From Neocallimastix lanati (nom. inval.) (taxonomy: Eukaryota > Neocallimastigomycota > Neocallimastigomycetes > Neocallimastigales > Neocallimastigaceae), in contig JACVTC010000073.1 in assembly GCA_016946835.1 (NCBI GenBank), forward strand, positions 563,501-627,500: a stretch of DNA of 64,000 nucleotides, in the 5' to 3' direction. Below, one piece after another: positions 1 to 18,716 of this stretch. Under the pieces are notes generated by a model, which was not told where the DNA came from, searched no databases, and worked only from the letters and a program-made list of their open reading frames with translations. Every line of letters begins with the position of its first letter. Position 1 is the first letter of the stretch. Position numbers and translations under genes: made by a program.

Positions 1-557
1 CCGCTGGAGAGAATTTTGATGAATTAGATTCTCAACACAGTTATTTATCAACAACAACTAATTTATATTCAAGAAGACCATCGTTAAGTCAAAATATAAA
101 ACCTAATGAAGGAAGATCATTAACAAGTGCTTATGAATTTAGTAGACGAAATGGAACAAGATCTGTTCAACCGGATATGTTAGCTCCAAATTATATGTCA
201 TCAAGAATGACAAGACCTTTGTTAAATATAGGAAATATGCCATCGCCAACATTAGAAAATTTAATTCAAAATTCAAATCACTCTCCAATAATATCAAATA
301 ATAACTATCTCTATCAAAAATCACCAATTCAAAATAATCTAAGTACGGTACATCAATCACCTTCACTTTCTAATATGCCCACACCATCTCAATTACAGTC
401 TAGTAGATCACAATTAATGAGACGTATTGAAGATGTTGCTAGAGGAACAGAAGAACGTAATCGTGCATATAGTATTAGTAGCCATATGTCAAGACAAAGC
501 AAAACTGGAACTGAATTACGTTATCCATCATATTCACAACAAGGAACATACTATTAA
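1..557 (+). CDS. 3' end of an unidentified Ser/Asn-rich protein (partial)
   Basis: The reading frame is open from the left edge (first complete codon at position 3) to a TAA at 555-557, so at least 184 residues of the C terminus are present. The protein is rich in Ser, Asn, Gln and Thr with scattered Arg. The last part has more ordered composition (RRIEDVARGTEERNRAYS, then a Tyr-rich tail ending QQGTYY). I recognise no domain, membrane segment or catalytic motif; it looks like a disordered tail of a larger protein whose folded part lies upstream of the window. An in-frame ATG at 177 should not be taken as the start, because the frame continues without a stop to the edge. Codon use (TTA, AAT, TCA) matches the other host genes here. 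Confidence 0.7.
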   Translation, partial: AGENFDELDSQHSYLSTTTNLYSRRPSLSQNIKPNEGRSLTSAYEFSRRNGTRSVQPDMLAPNYMSSRMTRPLLNIGNMPSPTLENLIQNSNHSPIISNNNYLYQKSPIQNNLSTVHQSPSLSNMPTPSQLQSSRSQLMRRIEDVARGTEERNRAYSISSHMSRQSKTGTELRYPSYSQQGTYY

Positions 558-675
558 ACCAGATAGCGTATAGATTATTAATTTTTTATATTAATAATTT
601 TATAAATTAATATTATAAATATATATTATATATATAATTTTTTTTTCTTTTTTTATTAATTATAATGCGAAAGAA

Positions 676-707
676 AAAGAAAAATAAAATAAAATAAAAT
701 AAAATAA

Positions 708-738
<31 letters not shown>

Positions 739-901
739 TAAAAATAAAAATAAAAATAAAAATAAAATAAAATAAAATAAAATAAAATAAAATAAAAAAA
801 ATAATAATAATAATAATAATAAATAATAAATAATAAATAATAATTATAAATAATAAATAAAAAAATAAAAAAAATATATCTATATATAAAAATATAAAAT
901 A

Positions 902-960
<59 letters not shown>
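676..960. repeat. (AAAAT)n / (AAAAAT)n / (AAT)n array with poly(A) tract
   Basis: A compound microsatellite: AAAAT and AAAAAT units from about 680 to 800, AAT and AATAAAT units to about 850, then a run of roughly 50 A near 910-960. Reading frames through it are low-complexity artefacts. Confidence 0.85.
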
Positions 961-965
<5 letters not shown>

Positions 966-1418
966 ATAAAAAAATTAAAATTAAAAATAAAAATAAAATT
1001 TAAATTAAAACACTTAATACTTAAAAACAAATATAATTCAATATTTCAAATATTCTGTATTTAAATAAAAAAAAAAAAAAAATTACAATCATAATTAAAA
1101 TTAATATTAAAAAAAAAAATAATAATAATTAAACATGATTAAAAATAAATAGAATTTAGTATTCTCAAAAAAAATAATTAAGTAAAATTAAGTAATTATA
1201 AAAATAATTAAAATAAATATAAAATACATCAATATATATATATATATAAAAATAAATTAAAATAAAATAGTTAATAAATAATGAATGTTAATAATAATAG
1301 TTTTATTATTTTTTAAAAAGTATTTATTAAATCTATATAAAAATTAATATTTTCAATGAATAGAGTTAAATGAATTAGTTTTTTTTTTATTTTTTAATTT
1401 TTAATAAAAACCATCTAG

Positions 1419-1468
<50 letters not shown>

Positions 1469-2539
1469 TATAATATATATATATAAGTATTAGAAATATT
1501 ATATTTAGAGTTTATAAAAAAAAGAAAATTTCTAAAAACTAACTATTTATTAAATATATAATTAATTAAATATAGTTTAAAAAATACATAGAGTTTTATA
1601 ATAAAAATAAACAATTATAAAATCAATATGTATTGGTAATTTTTATTAAGTTTTTTTTTTTTTTTTATGTGTGTATAATTGTTGAAAATGAAGATTAAAT
1701 GACTTTCAAATATATAATATTTATCAATACTTTAATTTTTAATCATTTAATTTGCATCTGTTAAAAATTAATAAACAGTGTAACTATTTTATTACTATAA
1801 TTTAAATAAATTTTAAAAAAAATTATATTTTAATATTTAATGAATTTAAAATATTAAATAGAATTTATATTTTATCAAATTGAAATAATTTTTTTTATAT
1901 AATAATAAAGTGACCGATGAGCCAAAATGAAAGAGAAATAATAAATTTTATGGTCCTCATGCGTCAATATACATGATAAATGAAAACATTTATTTTGAAT
2001 CATGATAAAGTGAATATAAAACTAATATTTATAAAATATAATTTTTTAATTATTAAATATTAAACAATAATAGGTTATGTGAAAGTTGTTATATTCGAAA
2101 TTTTTAAATGGTTTTTCTACTTTTCTGATTTTATTTGATATTTAAAATTTATTAATTTAATTTAAAAAATTAATAAAATTTAAAAATAAGAACTAATATA
2201 AAAATCAATATTTACTTTTTTAATATAATTAAATACTAATCAATACTAATCAAAAATATATACTTAGTTATTGTTACAAAAAAAAAAAAAAGATTTAAAA
2301 AGATTTTCATATTAGAAAAATAATTAAAATATAATTAAATTTAATTAACTTAAAAAAATTAACACAATTATTACAGTTGATAATTATATTTAAAGTTTTA
2401 AACTATTTTATCATAGTATTTATAATCAATTAAGCTTTTATAATTTATTTTTTAAACTTTTCATGAATATTAAAAAAAAAAGAAAATCTTTCACCTTTTA
2501 TTTATTAAATAAACTTTCATAGTGAAATCGTTTTTAAAA

Positions 2540-3162
2540 ATGTCAAAACAGTTAACAATTAAATCTTCATATTCTGAAATTAATACTTGGAATAATGCTT
2601 GACTTAAAGTTTTTTTTTTTCAAGAGTTAAAATTGATAAAATTAAATTTAGAAAATATGCCCAGAATCATAATGGACACGGATATTAAGTTTATTATGAA
2701 AAATTTAGTTAAACCAAAAACACACCAAAAAATTTCAATGTATAATATGATATTATAATGATTTATTGTTATAATGTAAAAGTTTGTATTAAAAATATTT
2801 AATTTTAAATAAAATTTTAAAAAAAATAAATAGAGAAGTCAGTTTTTCTGAATTCTTAGTTATGAATATTGACATAAATTTCTCTTCGGTGTATATAAAT
2901 TTTAAAACATAACTCAAAATAAACAATAAGTAAATGTTGATTTCATCATCAGTTCAAAGTTCAAAATTGGATCCAGAATGCTCAGCTCTTTATCAACCAA
3001 TTTTTAGTCGTTTTATAATTTAGATCTTTCTTCTAAAACTTAATTCTTGAAGAAGATATTTTCAACAGTAGAGACAAGACAAATGAAAACTATGAAGTAG
3101 CTCAAACTAAAATTACAGAAAAGAAGGAGGATGATATCAAAAAAGAAAAAACAAGAAAGTAA
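2540..3162 (+). other. Possible degraded coding remnant
   Basis: Two short stretches have codon use like the host genes. One runs from ATG 2540 to TAA near 2759 with a single in-frame TGA near 2600 (begins MSKQLTIKSSYSEINTWNNA). The other runs from about 3052 to TAA 3160-3162 and is charged (EKKEDDIKKEKTRK end). Local GC is higher than in the flanks. I do not recognise the product. They could be a decayed gene or parts of a mobile element, or chance. Confidence 0.25.
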
Positions 3163-4115
3163 AGCTAGATTTGCTGCCAAAGTTGTTATGTTTTCATAAT
3201 AATTAATAAATGTTTCAATATTTTAAAAATTTAACTATTTTTTTTTATTTTTTATTTTTTATTTTTTAATTTTTATTTTTTATTTTTACTTTTTTCTTTT
3301 TTTTTTCAATGAAAAAAGGATTTTCAATATTATTTCTAATAATTATTAAATAATAATAATGCTAATAAAGATTATAAGAAATACTTTATTAATTAATTAA
3401 AACTGTTATATTTTAAGTATTAATTGTTAGTTCTAATCTGAAATCTTAAAAAAGAATAAAATTTGAAATATATAATGAAAATTAAAATATAAATTAAATA
3501 TTTTTAAATAATAATTAAAATAATTAATAATAAATTATATATATGATTGAAAATGTTAAAAAAATATGAAAATTGACAATTATAAATAATTATAAATTTT
3601 TGTCAAACATTTTAAAAGTTAATTGATTAATCTTTTTTAATAAAATTTTTTTTTTTTTTTTTTTTTTTTAATAAATGTTCAAACTTTTTCATATAAAATA
3701 TTTTTTGTAATATTTTTATAAAATTTGTTTTTTTTTCTTTGTGAAGAAAAGTTTTGTTTATCTTTATTTTTTTAAAATTAGAATTTACTTAATAATAATT
3801 GAAGCATACTTTAAACTTTAAAAAATTTATAAAAAATTAAATCATCTAAAGGTAAAATATAAATAATTTATAAAAATTAAAACATATAAAGGTAAGATTA
3901 AATTTTATAATTATGAATGTAAAATATATTTATATTCTTTTTAAAAATGTTCTATCTATATCAATTAATAATAATTTCACATTTAATATTTATTTATTAC
4001 ATTTTTTTAAAACATGATTATATTATAAATATTAAAGTTATAGTAATTTCATTATTATTACTAATATTTAAAGTAGTTTATTATTAAATATTTTTTAATA
4101 ATAAAATTTGAACCA

Positions 4116-10167
<6,052 letters not shown>

Positions 10168-11542
10168 ATTGTTCAATAAATTTTTGATATATTTAATTAT
10201 TATTGTTCTATTTATTATTATTATTTTATATTTATTAAATTTTATACTTACATTTAAAATTATTATTATTATTATTGGAATTTATTAGAGTTAAATTTTA
10301 AAAATAAAATAATAATGATAATTTTTTTAAAAAAAAAAAAATAGTAAAATTAATAATAAAAACAGTTTAAAATTTAAAAAAAAAAAAAAAGTTATAATTA
10401 TTTATTATTCATAAAAATTTTTTATTGTATAAATTAAAATAAAAAAAAAATAAAATAAAAAAAAAAAAAAAAAAAAAAAAATATTATTAAAAATCGAAAT
10501 CTATAATTTATCCTTGTTTATTTTATCTAACATTATTTAAAACTATATTATTATATAATAAATATATATATATATATATATAATCCAAAAATTTTTAAAT
10601 ATTTATATAAAATATATGAAATATATATATATTTATAAATGAAATATTTAATACATTAAAAATAAAAAAAAAATTTTTTTTTAATATATTATAAAAAGAA
10701 ATATTTGCTTTTTTAAAAAAATTTTTATTATTTTTATTATAATTTTTTTTAAAATATATAATATATTATAATTTTCAGTATCGGTTGTAATTGAAGGTGT
10801 ATTAAAATAATTTTATTTTTTTTTTGATTTTCATAAGTTATACTAATTATATTAATATATATACAATATATATAATTTTATAAATAAATAATAAAAATAA
10901 AATAATAATAAATATATACATGATATAATGAATGAAATTAATTATGTTTAACAAATTTTAATAATTTAATAATGACCCTAACCCTATTAATCAAGTTTAA
11001 AAAATTAAAATTTTTATTTTTGATTTGTTATAATTAATTTGTCAAATGTTTTTTTATTATATATTTTTTAATAAAAAAAATTTTTTTTAAATATTATAAT
11101 AATATTAAAGCTCCATAATATATAAAATTTAAGGTAAAAATTTAAAAATTTATTATATTATTTCATTCATATGAGTAATATTCAAAATATCTAAAATAAT
11201 AAATAGTAAAATAGAATAAACGTCTATAATAATAATAATAATAAATATAATAGAATTATTTTAACATAATTGATTTTAATTTTTAAATAATGGAATGAAT
11301 AAATTTCAAATTAATGTAATGTATAATACATAAATAAATAAATATACTTATAATTATTAAAATTTTGATAAATAGTAAAAATATATAAAATCAAAAATAA
11401 GCTTAAAAGGTAATTATTAATAAACCTAAAAACAACAATTTTTATTTTATTTAATATATATATAAATATAATATTAGATTCATTAATAATTTCAAACAAT
11501 ATATATATGTATACTTTTTACCAATTATATAATCTTTCTAAT

Positions 11543-11579
<37 letters not shown>

Positions 11580-11597
11580 TTAAGTATTTACATAAAA
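10168..11597. other. Intergenic AT-rich DNA
   Basis: Poly(A)/poly(T) and TA runs between the ISWI gene and the mitofissin homologue. There are T and A runs immediately upstream of the mitofissin ATG (11546-11580). No gene, RNA or recognisable regulatory site seen. Confidence 0.6.
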
Positions 11598-11828
11598 ATG
11601 CCAAGAGCTCTCGGTTTTCGTACTGCAATTGATGCAGTATTATTATCTACTGCTTTAGCTGGAATGCGTCGTGTTGGTAGATTTGGTAAATGCAACATTA
11701 AATAATTAAAATTTTAAAAATTCATAAAATAGTAAATAAATAAATAAATAGATAAATAAATACTGAAAAATAAAAATTATTAAATTTCATAAAATAATAA
11801 ATAAATAGATAAATAGATAAATACTAAG

Positions 11829-11871
<43 letters not shown>

Positions 11872-12111
11872 TTAAATATAATACTACATAAAATTATATA
11901 TTTTGATAATAAATAAAAACAAAATCACAATTAAGAATATGCCACCGATAGAATTAATAATGGCCCAATAAGAACTGTATTAGAAACTTATTTAGGTGTT
12001 GGCGAATGGGTTTTAGATCGTGGTACTCGTACTATGGCAAGATATCCAATGACTTTCAGACGTATACCAGACGACCAAGTTTCCCGTAGAGGTTATCGTG
12101 GCCGTTCATAA
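11598..12111 (+). CDS. Mitofissin (Atg44 / DUF1748) homologue, two exons, 87 aa
   Basis: Mitofissins are very small proteins of the mitochondrial intermembrane space that promote membrane fission during mitophagy; the fungal family was earlier known as DUF1748. Exon 1 is 11598-11685, the intron 11686-11935 (GTAAAT...TTAAG), exon 2 11936-12111; the join makes a GAA codon and gives 87 residues. Family hallmarks seen: an N-terminal helix of the AIDAVLLSTALAGMRR type (residues 10-25), a short polar linker, then IRTVLETYLGVGEWVLDRG (about 37-55), matching the family's conserved YLxxGEwxxD segment. The tail is Arg-rich (RRGYRGRS) and a little longer than in the roughly 73-aa yeast protein. There is no cleavable presequence, as in the family. 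If the host is a gut fungus it has hydrogenosomes instead of respiring mitochondria, which makes the gene notable. Assignment is from motif memory, not a search. Confidence 0.83.
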
Positions 12112-12442
12112 ATAATTAATTTTAAAAAAAAAACGAAATAATAATACTAATAATAATAATGATGATACAATAAAAATAAAAAATAAAAAATATATATTGA
12201 GGTATACGTATATATATATATTAATAAATATAATAAGATAAAATAATATTGATAGACTGCGAATAATACTAATAATTTATTATAAGTTTTAAAATTTTAA
12301 AATTTCAGTTATATTTTAATATTAATAGTTAATTATAAAGTATAATAATTAATTAAGAATTATATTGTATAAAAATAAATTTAAAAGACTTTAATTTTAA
12401 TTTCTGGAAAAAAGGAAAAATAAATTTTAAATTTAGATTTTC

Positions 12443-12445
12443 TAT

Positions 12446-12496
<51 letters not shown>
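12443..12496. repeat. (TTTA)n microsatellite
   Basis: About 13 near-perfect TTTA/ATTT units directly upstream of the GC-rich hairpin. Confidence 0.9.
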
Positions 12497-12507
12497 GGAT
12501 TAACAAG

Positions 12508-12532
12508 AGGGGAGGACAATAAGTCCTCCCTT
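12508..12532. other. Isolated GC-rich hairpin
   Basis: GGGAGGAC (12510-12517) and GTCCTCCC (12523-12530) form a perfect 8-bp stem around the loop AATAA; one G-U wobble and an A-U pair extend it. It stands alone in DNA with almost no G or C, about 400 bp downstream of the mitofissin stop. It could be a processing or terminator structure of a short RNA, or the end of a mobile element. Nothing decides between these. Confidence 0.5.
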
Positions 12533-14647
12533 AAATATATCAATTAAGATTATATATTAAATAAAGATTAATAATATAAAAAATTAAAATTTTAATAATA
12601 AATAATAAAAAAATTTTTTTTTATATTATAAAATATCTTATAAAATCTATTAAATATAATTTATTATTACTATACCTATAATTAATAAATTTATATATTA
12701 TTGATTTATTAAACTATTTATTTATTTTATATGAAAAATTGTATAATATTATAATTTTAAATTTTAAAATCTTTACTACAATATCCTTTAAAGTAAATAA
12801 ATTAATACTATTAAGTATTATTAATTATATTAACTTTTTTTTTTATTATTATCTTTTTATTATTATTATTATGATTATGATTATTAATATTTTAATAATT
12901 TTTTTTTTTAAAAAAAAAGAATTATGTATGTAACTAACTATAAAATCTAGTTAATATGTTATATAAATATATTTATATGAGAAACATAAAATTATCAAAT
13001 ACAAATCTTTATATTCAATTAAAATTTAATATAATTTTGAAAATGGAATTTTATTTAAATATATTTTTATATATGAAAATTTTTATAACTTTTTTTTTTA
13101 TTTTTTTTTATTTTATTTTTTTTTAAATAAAAAACAAGAAAAAAAAATTAATATTTAATATAATGAAAATTACATAAAAAAATGAATTAAATTATATTTG
13201 AAAAATGTAAATATATAATTGTTATTATAATAGAGAAAACTATAGTTTTATTTATTTACTTATTTTTTAGTAATTAATATAAATGTTATATTCGCTTTTT
13301 TTCTTTTTTTATATTTTAATTTTTATAATTATTATAATTATTATTATTATTTATTTATTTATTTTTTATTTTGATTTATTTTTATATTAATTTTTTTTTC
13401 TTTATTTATTAATTTACAAATATTTCATTTCTATTTACTACTATAATTACTAATTAAAATTCACTTCTGAATTGTTAATTCGTATAAACATCCTCAATAG
13501 AAAAGATAATGTATTCATACATGCTTTTTTTTTTTAATACATTTCTTAATTTTATTCCTTTTGTTTTTTTTTTAACTTCCATTTTATTAATTTATTTAAA
13601 TTTTCTATTTTATGATTAACGATAATTAAAAAACTATTTTTTGTTTTATTAAAGTTATATATATTATTTATTAATATAATATATAATTTTATTATATATA
13701 TAAATGATTTTAAATAATTTATTATTATTATTATTATTATTTTAATTATTTTATGATTTATTGTATTATTTTTGTACTGTTAATAATCACTTTTTATATT
13801 TGTAATCAAATATTATTATTATTATTATTTTAAAATTATTATATAAAATAATAATATATACTATTTTATTCAAAACAAAAGAAAGATGAAGAGAAAAAAA
13901 ATAAAAAAAAAAAAGATTAAATTAAATATTATATTTATGTTTATACCTTTTTTTTTTTTTTTTTTTTTTTTTTTTGTTGTTGTTGTTCTTTTGTTTTTAT
14001 TTTGTTTGTTGTGTTAGCAAATTTATTTTTTGTTTTTGGTTTGATTATGTGCTTTAGTTATTCATTTATTATTATTATTATTATTACTTACTATTATTTA
14101 TTATAATCTTTGAACTATTCAATTTAATTTGATTTTATAAAAAAAACAATATACAATTTTATTGATATTTTTTGAATGAAAAAAAAAAAATATATATATA
14201 TATATATAAATAAATTGTGATATTAAATGTATTTATATTCAATATTTTATTTAATACAAATAAATACTTCTAATTTCAAAAATTTTCATTGTTCTTTTGA
14301 TATCACTAATAAATATTTAATTGCATCTAATAATATCATTTAAAATTAGTAAAAAAAATTTTTTTTTTTTTTGATGATTTAATTTTATTTTTTTGGTATT
14401 ACCCATCTCTTTTTTATATTTAAAAAATGTTATAAATGAATATTAAATTATAAATTATATATATCTTTTTTCATACTTTATTTTTTTCAAAATCAAAATA
14501 ATTTATTATTATTGGTCGAAAACATAACTATTTAATTACTTAATTTATTTATTATTTGTCATTTAATTTTTTAAATAAAAATAATTAATATATATCAATG
14601 AAGCACGATAATTTTGATAGTAATTAAGTTAATAACAATAATAAATA

Positions 14648-14701
<54 letters not shown>

Positions 14702-14757
14702 GAAAAAGAACTTTTAACTATAATTTTTATAATTTTAATTCATTCTCTATAACTTTA

Positions 14758-14785
<28 letters not shown>

Positions 14786-14788
<3 letters not shown>

Positions 14789-15142
14789 TTTGTATTCCTA
14801 TAATTAATGTTAAAATGAATTAATATATACTTATTTTTATAATTATAATGTTTATATTTATAGTTTTATTGTAAAATTTTTGTATTATTGTATGATTAAA
14901 ATATATTTATAAAATTTTTTTTGATTAATATTATTGAAATTAAATTATGACTATTATATATATCACGTATAATAAATATTTATTATTTTAAAATATATTC
15001 ATATTAAAAAAAAAAATGTTCTTTGCTTAATATATCTTATAGTGATATTTATAAATATTAATAATAAAATAACCGTTTTTTTTTTTTTAACTTTGTATTC
15101 CTATAATTAATGTTAAAATGAATTAATATATACTTATTTTTA
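14786..15142. repeat. Direct duplication of about 54 bp
   Basis: The segment starting AACTTTGTATTCCTATAATT at 14786 recurs at 15089, each copy preceded by a poly(T) run, and they are nearly identical for about 54 bp. Spacing is 303 bp. Confidence 0.85.
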
Positions 15143-15376
15143 ATGCTTTATATATATATATGATAGAAATTACAATTTCATAATTAATTCTATTAAAAAA
15201 AATGAATATATATATATCATTATTATAATTTCTAATCTTCAATTTCATGTTTTAATTTATCATTATCTTGCTTTATTATTCTTACTATTAATTATTAATT
15301 TTATGTATTTGTTTATACTGGATAATGATTTTATTTTGAATTTTTTTATTATATATATATACTTTTTCTTAATTAT

Positions 15377-18300
15377 CTAAAAATTTTGTGAATTTTGAGT
15401 TCTATCATATTCAAATTCTGATTCACTTTTATTGGTAGATGTTGTATCAAAATCATCTAATTTTTTAAAATTATTAAATGATGGAGAATGTTGTTGTTCT
15501 CTAATAGAATCTTTTCTTTTACGACTAGTTGCTACTTGATTCTTTAATTTCTTTTGAGCAATACTATCAGCAAACCTTACTTGTAATGGGTACTTTGCAC
15601 CTTTTAAAGTTTTATTATTAAATAATTCAATAACATGTTGGGCAATTTCTCTTGAACCAAAACGAGCAAAACCAACACCACGACTTGTTCCATCTGGATT
15701 CTTTAATATTCTATGTGAAAGTACCTTAAAGTTTCCAAATAATTCAAGTAATTTTTCATTATCATAATCTAATGGTAAATTTGAAATATATATATTCATT
15801 GAAGTTAAATCTTCTAAATTCTTTAATTTACTACTATATGATTCTTGTGATGCATGAGTTAAAGATTTTGCAAATGAAACATGATATCCTAAATTATTTA
15901 ATTCACTTAAAGCAGTATGAGCTTGATCTTCAGTCTCATACATTACAAACCCAAAACCTTTACATTCATTTGTTCTCATATCAACTATAGCTTTGGATGA
16001 AATAATTTTTCCCCATCTAATTTTAATTTTACATAAATTTAATATATATATATATATTTTTAATTTTTTATGTTTAATTTAATATTATGAAATGATAATA
16101 ATAAAAATTTGTTAATATATAATAATAACCAATAATAAATAATATTTTATAATTACAATAATAATTAGTTTATAATATAAATAAGAATAATTTTACTTTA
16201 AATTATATTTATTTATATCCTATTTTTATCATATTTTATTTACCTAATACATAAATTATATAAACTTTCATCAGTAGTTGTTATAGGCAAACCACGTATA
16301 TATATATTAGTACCAGGATATGGGAACTTAATATTACTATTAGCAGATATCACTGGTAAAGTAGGAACAGTAGTATTTGAAACAACTGAAGTAATTATGT
16401 TAGAATTAGAAGAAACCAATCCTGTTGGTAACACACTTTCACCTAAAATTAATTCTTCATTAAAGTTTTCAACATCTTCGGAATCAACAATAGTCGAAGA
16501 AGTTGCCAATGGACTCGTAATATTACTACTTGAATTTAAGTTAGAAAGATTAGAAGAAATTGGATTTAAGCCGTGACTTGTTAAACTTCCCTTTCTTCCA
16601 ATAACTTGCATTTTCTTTGAAAAGATATTTTCATCAACAGACTTTGAACTTCTTATTTCAACATCATGAATAGATTGTTCATCTTCTATATGTATTTTTG
16701 GTGCTGTAAGTGGCTTAATAATAGTAGATTCACTTAATTTAAATAAAAGTAATATTTGATTGAATAAAAGACTGGCACTAGCCCACCAATTAGAAATTTC
16801 TGTATAACGATTACTATGCCATTCAGAAACTATACAACTCTTTAAATCGTAGCAAGTGTTAATGTGAAGTTTAAAATAATATAATGTTATATCTATATCT
16901 CCTGTGATATAGATATCTATATCTACCATCCAAACACTCGGATTTAACTTGAATATTTCTTGAAGTCTATCCTTTATTTTTCTTATACTGTAATAAGCAT
17001 GTTGATACCATCCTTGGATAAGTAATTCTTTTTTAATATGATTTAATATTTCAACGGGTAAGTTTGGATTGCTTAATTTATCTTTAAATATTAAAAATAA
17101 TTTTTAAATAAATAATATATATTTCATTTAATATATTAATTAAAACATATTTAAATTTTATTAAGTTATATAAATTATATACTTTGATTATATAATATTA
17201 TTAAAATTCAAATATATATACATTTGAATATATTTATTCAAAATATTTTATTATTGTTAATTATAAAGTTACCTTTATACTTTATTAAATCTTCAAATTT
17301 TAATTGAGAGGAACGAATTAATAAATCAATATCATTTTTTAAATGAGATATCTCGTTTTCTCTTTCAGTACTAATTAACAATGAAGGATTGCCGGATGCA
17401 GGTAATGAATTATGTCTCATAATTTGTGAAGTTCCTTGATTATTAAGTGGGGATCCATGAAACATATTATTTTGTTCCGAATCTTTATTAAAGAAAAGAT
17501 TATTATATAAGTTTGATGACGGATTACTTTTTCCCATATTTGACACATCCATGGATAACTTTGAAAATTGATTAATTAATGGTGTTTGTGTATTCATGTT
17601 TATTCCACTTGGTGAAGTTATATTTCCATTCATAGTATTTTTAATATTTGTATTTCCAGAATTATTAACTATTTGATTATTAATTAGAGTTATATCTGAA
17701 TCCGAATGCATTAATCCACTTGACTCATCTTGATTATTATTATCTTTAACTAGTGGATTATACGTTTTTGAATTACCATTAAATAGAGATGGAATATGAA
17801 TATTAGATATTGTAGTTGTTGTAGTAGATGTAATATTATTACTTAAACCTGAAGGATTAATTTCTTGTGAGGTCACTGCTGTTGTAGTTGTGGTTAATGT
17901 AGAAGACGCTGCTGTATTTTGTGATGGAACTGAAGTGGTTAATGATGTTGTAGTTAGTGTAGTTGTAATTGTTGATGTTGTAATGGAATTCTGTTTATTA
18001 ATGTTTTCATTATCATCTGCACTATTTTGAATATTTGAAGTAATGTCTGTTTTAACTTGTGTATTTGTACTATTAACTAAAACATTAGTGTTAGTGTTAG
18101 TATTTTTATTTATTATTCCAAATGTGCTTTGATTCATTGTAACTGAACCTTGATTACTATTATTAAAGTTTTGCCATTTTAAAGGACCCCAATTATTATT
18201 AGTATTAATAGGTAAATTTTGACCGGTAAAACTTCTATTATTAAATAAATTATATTCATCATTATTTAATCCAATAGCATTACTTCCTAATCCCAGTGTT

Positions 18301-18716
18301 CCATTTATACTACTATTTAATCCATTATTTAACCCATTATTTAATCCATTGTTTAATCCATTATTCAATCCATTATTTATACTATTATTCAAACTCATTC
18401 CATTTACAATAGCTGAAAGTTCACGAAGAGCTTGTGGATGTGGACGATGATTAGAATGAGAAATGGAACGAGCCCTAAATAATATATCATCTTGTGGATT
18501 TGTTTTAGATAATCCCAATGTAGAATCAACAATTGGACTATTATTACCAGATGGATTTAAATTTATTTTACTTTTAACCTCATCATTTGAATTTGGTGAT
18601 GTTTGATTATTTTTAGTTGTATAATCTGATTGTGTGGATTTTGAATGTGTTAAATTTTCAAGATTAGAATTGGGATTGGTTGTATTAGAATCTGCCAAAG
18701 TTGTTTCAAAATTCAT
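15377..18716 (-). CDS. RBMS/MSSP-like RNA-binding protein with two RRMs (three exons, 973 aa)
   Basis: Likely binds single-stranded RNA or DNA and regulates transcripts. Exons on the minus strand: 18716-17273, 17081-16244, 16016-15377; both joins keep frame (introns 17272-17082 and 16243-16017, GT-AG). Residues 1-470 are Ser/Asn/Thr-rich, with an NNGL tandem near 117-136. Residues about 482-600 (KDKLSNPNLPVEILNHIKKE onward) form an ordered, Trp/Tyr-rich region I do not recognise. RRM1 spans about 737-810 with RNP2 NIYIRGLP and RNP1 KGFGFVMY; RRM2 spans about 833-905 with RNP2 NIYISNLP and RNP1 RGVGFARF. The wording of both RRMs (GLPITTTDESLYNLC, SRGVGFARF) is close to the metazoan RBMS/alan shepard family, but the protein is more than twice as long as those (about 400 aa). 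A basic Lys/Arg tail follows RRM2. Function is inferred from the domains only. Confidence 0.9.

Larger units (their letters stand above)
558..4115. other. Intergenic low-complexity DNA
   Basis: About 3.5 kb between the first gene and the ISWI gene. It holds A/T homopolymers (for example 910-960 and 1424-1465), TA runs, AAAAT-type arrays and no gene I can support. One stretch near 2540-3162 has coding-like codon use and is listed separately. No promoter element can be called in this composition. Confidence 0.6.
12112..15376. other. Intergenic AT-rich DNA
   Basis: About 3.3 kb of TA runs, poly(T)/(A) tracts (near 13950, 14652 and 14760), ATT microsatellites and one GC-rich hairpin (listed). 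I see no gene. Confidence 0.6.

Noticed and set aside
10976-10985. Telomere-like CCCTAACCCT
   Set aside because: Fewer than two units, as at 42097-42104; no array.
15772-15990. Plus-strand 72-aa frame
   Set aside because: It lies antisense within the RRM region of the RBMS-like gene and has no independent coding signal.
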